64,000 bases of DNA from Labia minor (taxonomy: Eukaryota > Arthropoda > Insecta > Dermaptera > Spongiphoridae): positions 27,806,221 to 27,870,220 of the forward strand of contig OY720347.1 in NCBI GenBank assembly GCA_963082975.1. Direction: 5' to 3'. Below are positions 53,601-60,437 of the stretch, piece by piece. Under the pieces are notes generated by a model. It saw only the letters and a program-made list of their open reading frames with translations, was not told where the DNA came from and ran no database searches. Each line of letters begins with the position of its first letter. The stretch's first letter is position 1. A program made the position numbers and the translations under genes.

Positions 53601-56600
53601 TGAAAAATGAAGAAACTGTTGTTATAGATAATACAAATGAAGAAGATTTGAAAGATACAAGCACGACTAAAAGAACATTTCGTTTCAGAACAACTACTTC
53701 AAAATCAACTTCAATTGGTAAAGATGAAAAGTATGATGAAGATGTAGAAGATTTTAAAAATAATTCAAACAAAAATGATACAAATACAGGTTTTAGAAAA
53801 ATATACAAATTTAAAACAACATCACCAAAAACATTTGAAGACAATTTTGAGGAGGAAGTAGTCAAGGAAATTAATAAACACAATGGTACAACAACTAGAA
53901 AATCTTTTCGATTTAGATCAACGACCCCAAGACCATCAAGTTCTATTGACTATAATCTTGAAAATGAAAACACTACTATCTCTGAGGGAAATGAAAATGC
54001 AGAAGATATAAAAAATACTAGTAGAAAATTAATCCGATTAAGAACAAGTACAACAAGACCAAGTGAAAATTTTGAAGACCAAAATAAAACAATTAATCTA
54101 AATAATTCTAAGTATCAATCAAAAAATTCGAAATTAAATAATGACACCATATATAAAAATGATAATAAAGAAAGTCCCGAAATTTCATCAGAAATATCTT
54201 CGTCACAAAATAAAAATTCCTATTCACATGATTCAATTGAAAAATCTAAAACCGAAAATTCAATATCTCAACAAATAAATAATCAAACAAATCTAAATAG
54301 AATAGAAGATACTACTGACATATTATTGGAGGAAATTTTAACAACTATTCCAACTTTAGAAATTTCTTCTCTAGATTCTGACAATAATAACGATATTTCT
54401 ACAAATACAACAAAGAAAACGGAATTAGATCCGATTACCATAGAAAATTATATAAATAGTAATGAATCTAATATTGTAGTTAATAAAAAAGATGAGAATA
54501 GACATGAAATCATCAATGCTACTACTAGATCCCCAGAGACAAGATCAACAAGTCAAAGAGGTACAATTCGATTTAGAGGAAATAGCACCTATCTAAATAG
54601 AAATAATGGAACGAATAGTGAGCGTAAAATTATTCGTAGAATAAAAATTAATAGTAAAAATGACAGATTGAATAATAATAACAATTATGAATTTAACAAT
54701 TTTACCAAAGAAATAAATAATTCATCTACGCTTGATAAAAGAACAAATTCGCAGTTTAGAAATATATCTTCTCGTAGAGTGAATGTCCGAAGAAGACCTG
54801 TTAATACAAATGATGATTCTAAAAATGAAGAGAAAGAAGAAGTTTTATCTGAATCTAATTCCGATTTAATAATTCCTGTGACTAAATCACCAACAAATCG
54901 AACAAGAATAGTCAAACGCAGAAGAAGACCAATAACAACTTCACCTCAACCATTAAGAGAATCATCATATAATCTGCGTGGCTGGTCTGCAACAGGACCT
55001 ACTCCTAGTCCACTTCCTGATGAAGACGTTAAAATTAATTCTATAAGGGATGAGCGTGAGAGTATCCGAACATATGATTATGAAGCTCAAGATATTAATT
55101 CTCTTACTGAAGACTTCACTTCTGATTATGCTGATTCTCTTTATAGTGAGGTGGAGGTAGGAAGATTCTCCAACCAATAAGCAAATAACATTGAGCAAAT
55201 AAACAAATAACACGTTAACTATTACAATTACGTATATAACTATATGCGTTAGCACATGCAGCATGGCCAGATTTAACTTTGCCACTGATAAGATGGCACC
55301 ATAACCCACCATTGGAAAACTGCTTCCTCTTCATTTTCTTTTATTTTATTTATTATCTTTTGGAACAACTTTTCTTAATATTTCTCTTTCTTCGCTCTTC
55401 AACCTCAAGATACTTTTTATTGCAAGTGTCCGAGGGTTAATAATTCAAGAAATAATCATTATTATTTATTTATTAATATCTATTTTATTTAACTTTAAGT
55501 CACGGTATGGTTTACTTATAATAAAAAAAAAAAAAAAAATAAAAATATAAATAAATATATTTTAACCAACTTAAACACTATGTTCTTTGAACTTTTTTTA
55601 AAACAAAATATTAAAGCCATTTGAAATTATTTAACGGAAAAGGCTATTTAATAATACATAACCATTTAGTAAAATATTAATAACTTTTTTTTTAAACAAT
55701 TAATATAATAGCCATTTCATAGAAAATGAATTTATAATGGCTTTTGCTTTGAATGATGCATTTTTTAATTAATTCTTTTTTTTAATATTCCTCCTATTTT
55801 TTCTTATATAAGACATGCATTTATATATACTTATCATCTACGAGGGTCATTCAATAAGTAAAGAGATAAACTCTATAATCAGTGGCGCAACCAGAATTTG
55901 CTCCTGGGGGGGGTTTTGACTAGCCGCTCCACCTTCCTATGCCCCCCCCCCCCCGGGCTCACTCAAAGACAAATTTTCATTAAAATTTTTTTTTTTATAT
56001 TAAATATTTAAAAAAGTTTTGTAAATGAAACACTGATTTTACAAAATCTGGCAAATTTTGTATGTATTTTATTTACTCGTATTCACAGTTTTAGAAAGAA
56101 AATATTTTTTTCCAGCTATAAGTAAACCATTTTAGCTTTCCTCATGAAATAAGGATAGCTTTTACGATGATCGGAAAATTTTTGCTCCGAGATTCTTCGA
56201 GATTTCCACTTTTCAGACGGTTCTGAATCCAAACTTGCAAAAAAAAATTTTGATCCGGCCGGCCGTTCGTTACCAAAATTAAGTCTAAACGAAATGAGAT
56301 ATTATCTTGGGATTTGATATTTAGATGTTTTTTTTGGAATGATGGGCGGGGATTGGATTGTTTTTGGACAAGATGGGACCATAAGTAATGCTAGTTTAAA
56401 GAGGTGTCAAAACACATTTTATTAAATTTCTTTATAAATTCCGATTTTTATGAGAATTATCATACTATCGTATTAAATTTATAGGAAATCGCATTTACTA
56501 AAAGTTTCATTATATTCATTTTTACCTAAACTTAATAATAAAGGAGTTATTTATAATAAACTACTTTAAGATGTCGAAAGCTTTTCGTCCGCCCGTAGTG

Positions 56601-59600
56601 GTAGGATAATTTGAAAAAATTAAACTTAAGAAAATTTAGGAAAAAATAGATTTTATGTGTGGGAACTGAAGCTCCCCCGAATCCCCCCCCTGCCTCTTCC
56701 CTGGCTACGTGAAAAAATGAAATTCGATTTTAACCCATTGGTGACCAGATATCATGTAGATAAATATAGAAAAAAATATTTTTGAAAGGGTTTTTGGTGT
56801 ATAAAAATAAATGTTCCCATTTGGGAACGCTGGCTCTACAAATGGGTTAATATATATAAACAAATAAAAAAAATTAACCTTTTCAGTTGTGAAATCAACT
56901 ATTTCTTTATTGTCTTCTTCGCTATTGCTATTAACACAATCTGTTGTTTCTGAAGGTCCAGCTTCACTATCTAATTCTTAAATGGAAAAGTATTTAAGAA
57001 TTAATTCACTAATTTAAAAAAAATTTTAAATCTTACCTTTCTAGTTTTTCTTATTTTGAAAAAAATCTGAAATTAGTCTTCGCTTCATAATCTTTATGAA
57101 ATTAGCAATTAATGTATGTAGCAATGTGGAAGGGGTTGAATTGGTGTCTAGGGTAAATGTTCTCGATAGAGCAACTTCTTGTTTGCGAATTTCTATAAAA
57201 TGGTTTATTTACAAATGCCCTACCCGTTGTGGTGGAGAAGGGGGGAGACTTTCTCCTGGACGTCACCAAAGGCCCTGTGGGGGTGAGGGCCTGCGTTTCC
57301 GCTATCCCTCTGTTAAATTTTACAACCAGGGATAAGGAAGTGGAGTGAGGAGCTCGAAACATCCCTTGACCTCGGTATCAATTTCCACATGTATTAATAA
57401 AAAAAAACTTTTTTATTATACACTAAGTTATATTTTAAGAATTTTTTTTCTTTTCTATTTGAAAACATAATATACAGCAATTTTTTTTTCTCTCCTGGGG
57501 GTTTTAACCCCCAAAACCCCCCTGGTTGCGCCACTGAATATACAGCAATTATTATTTTTTTTCTCTCCTGGGGGGGGTTTTAACCCCCAAAACCCCCCCT
57601 GGTTGCGCCACTGCTATAATATTAAAACTATTCAATGAATGTGGACAATGAGTCATTATTCACCAAACAAAGACGCCCTATTGCTAACAATGAGGAAGTT
57701 AAGGAAGCGGTGCAAATGGGGTAAATCAAAAGAATTCTTCACCAAGGGAATTAGGAAGCTGAAAGAAAGATGGGATACGTGGGGGGTGATTATGTTGATA
57801 AATAGCCTCAATTTGTAAGAATCAAATAAACCGTTTTTGAGCTATACCCATTTGTCTCTTTTATATTGAATGACCTTCGTATATGATTTCTTTTAATGAG
57901 CTTAAATGCTTTATTTAATTTCATAAATTAAAATATTTTACCTCGTATTTAAAAAAAATAATCTTAAATTCAATTAAAAATATCTATTAATCAAATTGAA
58001 TTGTCTTATAAAAGAAAAAAAAATAATCCTAAAATATATATATAAATTGTAAATATAAATAAATTATATATAAACATATTTTAACAGCCTTCTAAAACAA
58101 CTACAACTCGACGTCCAGTCTCTCCAGCATTTACCAAACGACTTCGGAAAAGACCTGTTTCCACGACTAATAGAAGCACCACCACGACTCTTGAACCAAC
58201 TACATTAGAAAGTGAAGAGTTATCATCAACGTCATCTACTTCTACTACCAGGAAACCTTCGACTGGACGTATTATTCGTAGACGTAAATTTCAGAGAGGA
58301 AATTCAACAGAAGAGAATCATGTGACTAGAGGAAGAAATTCAATACAAAAATCTACGCGTTCTCATAATGATAAGGGTAAGACATTTAAAACATAATAAT
58401 TGTATTATAGTGTTTGAAAATAAATAAAAGTCACTCCGTTCGTATCGATTTATTCTCGTTATAAAGATATTCTTAAGTCTATACAATCAGTGTGGGTTTT
58501 AGTTAAATTTAAAAAAAGTTTTAAAATAAAATAAGAAAATATATTTAAAAATATTTTTTAATAGAGCTATATTGTTCTATGGCGTACGACCTTTTTAATT
58601 ATTTCACCTCTCCTAGGGCTTGTGAATTAAGGAGTTTATGGTTAACTTTAATACTATAATGAATAATAATAACTACTCATTTATATTTGATATTAGATAT
58701 TTAAAAAATTAAAAAAGAAATAAAAGACAATAGAGGTAGTATAAAATAATCCTTTATGAATTTTAGAATATTTTTTAATAAAAAAAAAAATATATGGAAG
58801 TTTTATGTTTTGTTAGTATATATAAAATTTCCTTATGAGACCAATGATAATTTAATATACTATATTATATTCTTCTATAAATACCATAGAATAAATTACG
58901 TTTGAACAATAATTCAACATTAATGAGATTTTAATACAAGAGATATTGATATAATAATATAAAATTTATTTTATAGAGATCCTACTTTGACCTTTTAATC
59001 ACATGTTCCACCTAATAATACTTAAACTTGAACGACAAAATAAATTTTATAATGATTATAAATTGTTTATGAATATATGACAATGACATTTCAAAACTTA
59101 GCTAATCAATTTTAACTGGATTTTAAACAATTACTATTACAAATAGAAGAAGAAAGAAAAATTATTAAGATTTATTTTTTATTTATTTATTTTTCTAATG
59201 AGTTTCAGGGATTTTTTTTTGTCTGATATTTGTTAATCTAACTATCTCTGTGGCTCTACGGAACTCGAAAGTTCTTGGCCGCAGCAACCACACTTCTTCA
59301 AGTTCTCCCTATTCTGAGTCACAACCCTCCAATCCCTATCCTCTCCCATCTGTCTCACTTCCTTTCCCACATTATCCACCCACCGTGTCCTCGGTCTCCC
59401 TACCTATATATTTTTTGCCATTCTATCTTCTCCCATACCAGCCACGTGTCCTGCTCACCGTATAGCCTTCTCGATTTTATAATTCTAACTATATCTGGAG
59501 ATACGCAGAGGTGATGCAATTCCTCGTTATTCCCCGGTGACCTCATCTTTCTTTGGTCCATAAATGCTTCTCAGAATCCTATTCTCAAATACTCTAAATC

Positions 59601-60402
59601 TATTCTCGTCTCCTAAGGCCATAGACCATGCCTCACAACCATATAATACAACCGGTAAAATAATTGTTTTATATATTTTAATTTTTATCCCCTTTGATAA
59701 TAATTTTGACGCGATAAAACCCTTTACGGCGTGATAACAGGCGCTTCCCGATCGTAAGCTGGCTTTAAACTCTTCTCTTATATTATTATCTTTAGTTATT
59801 AAAGAACCTAAGTATTGAAATTTTTCTATATCTTGTATGTTAAGACTTTGTGTGTTAATACTATTCCTCTCTGTTAATAAATACTTTGTCTTAGCAATAT
59901 TTATTTCCAGCCCCACCTCTTTTCCTGCTTCGATTAATTTTTCTACGCTATCTTTAATTACAATTGTCGAATCTCCTATTATATTTAAGTCGTCTGCTTA
60001 ACCTAATACTTGAATTTTTTTGTTTAATTCTATTCCGTTTGATTTTTCCCCAATTTGTCTAATTACATATTCCAGAACTAAATTAAGTAAAATTGGTGAT
60101 AATGCGTCTCCTTGTTTTAACCCATTCCGAATTTCTAAAGTTGGATATTTGTTAACCCATTTCAAACTAATTATTCAATACATTTGATTTTTTTTTTAAA
60201 TATACCTATATAGATATTTTTATAATTTTTGAACTTGTTATATTCCTCCTTCCTCCTTTTGTAACGCAGCATTAATATACCAGGGAGCTTCGCTTCAATA
60301 TGCTATCTATTTCTAAGATTGTTTAATTTTAAATTTCATGGTGAGAAATGTCTTTTTTCAATTATTATTTCAATTATTAAAATATTTAATAAATATAAAG
60401 TC

Positions 60403-60437
<35 letters not shown>

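Larger units (their letters stand above)
55880..57613. mobile_element. hAT-like element of 1.7 kb, nested in mariner
   Basis: Ends CAGTGGCGCAACCAG and CTGGTTGCGCCACTG are inverted repeats, followed inward by G/C tracts (CTGGGGGGGG, CCCCCCC). CTATAAT occurs directly before (55873-55879) and after (57614-57620) as the target duplication. The right terminus is duplicated in tandem, ending at both 57536 and 57613. No transposase is recognisable; the interior carries a family G copy and a piggyBac-like MITE. Confidence 0.75.
55841..57879 (+). mobile_element. mariner element split by a hAT-like insertion
   Basis: Ends CGAGGGTCATTCAATAAGTA and (inverted) TATTGAATGACCTTCG, flanked by TA at 55839-55840 and 57880-57881. 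Only 39 bp of the left end and 266 bp of the right end belong to mariner; the rest is the element at 55880-57613. The 5' and central transposase regions are missing. Confidence 0.8.

Noticed and set aside
53101-53883. 260-codon minus-strand open frame opposite exon 14
   Set aside because: It is the antisense of the repeated codons of the chitinase repeat; the translation is Val/Ser/Phe/Leu low-complexity without a domain.
57096-57362. Frames on both strands inside the hAT-like element
   Set aside because: They coincide with the non-coding dispersed repeat family G, and no transposase motif is present.
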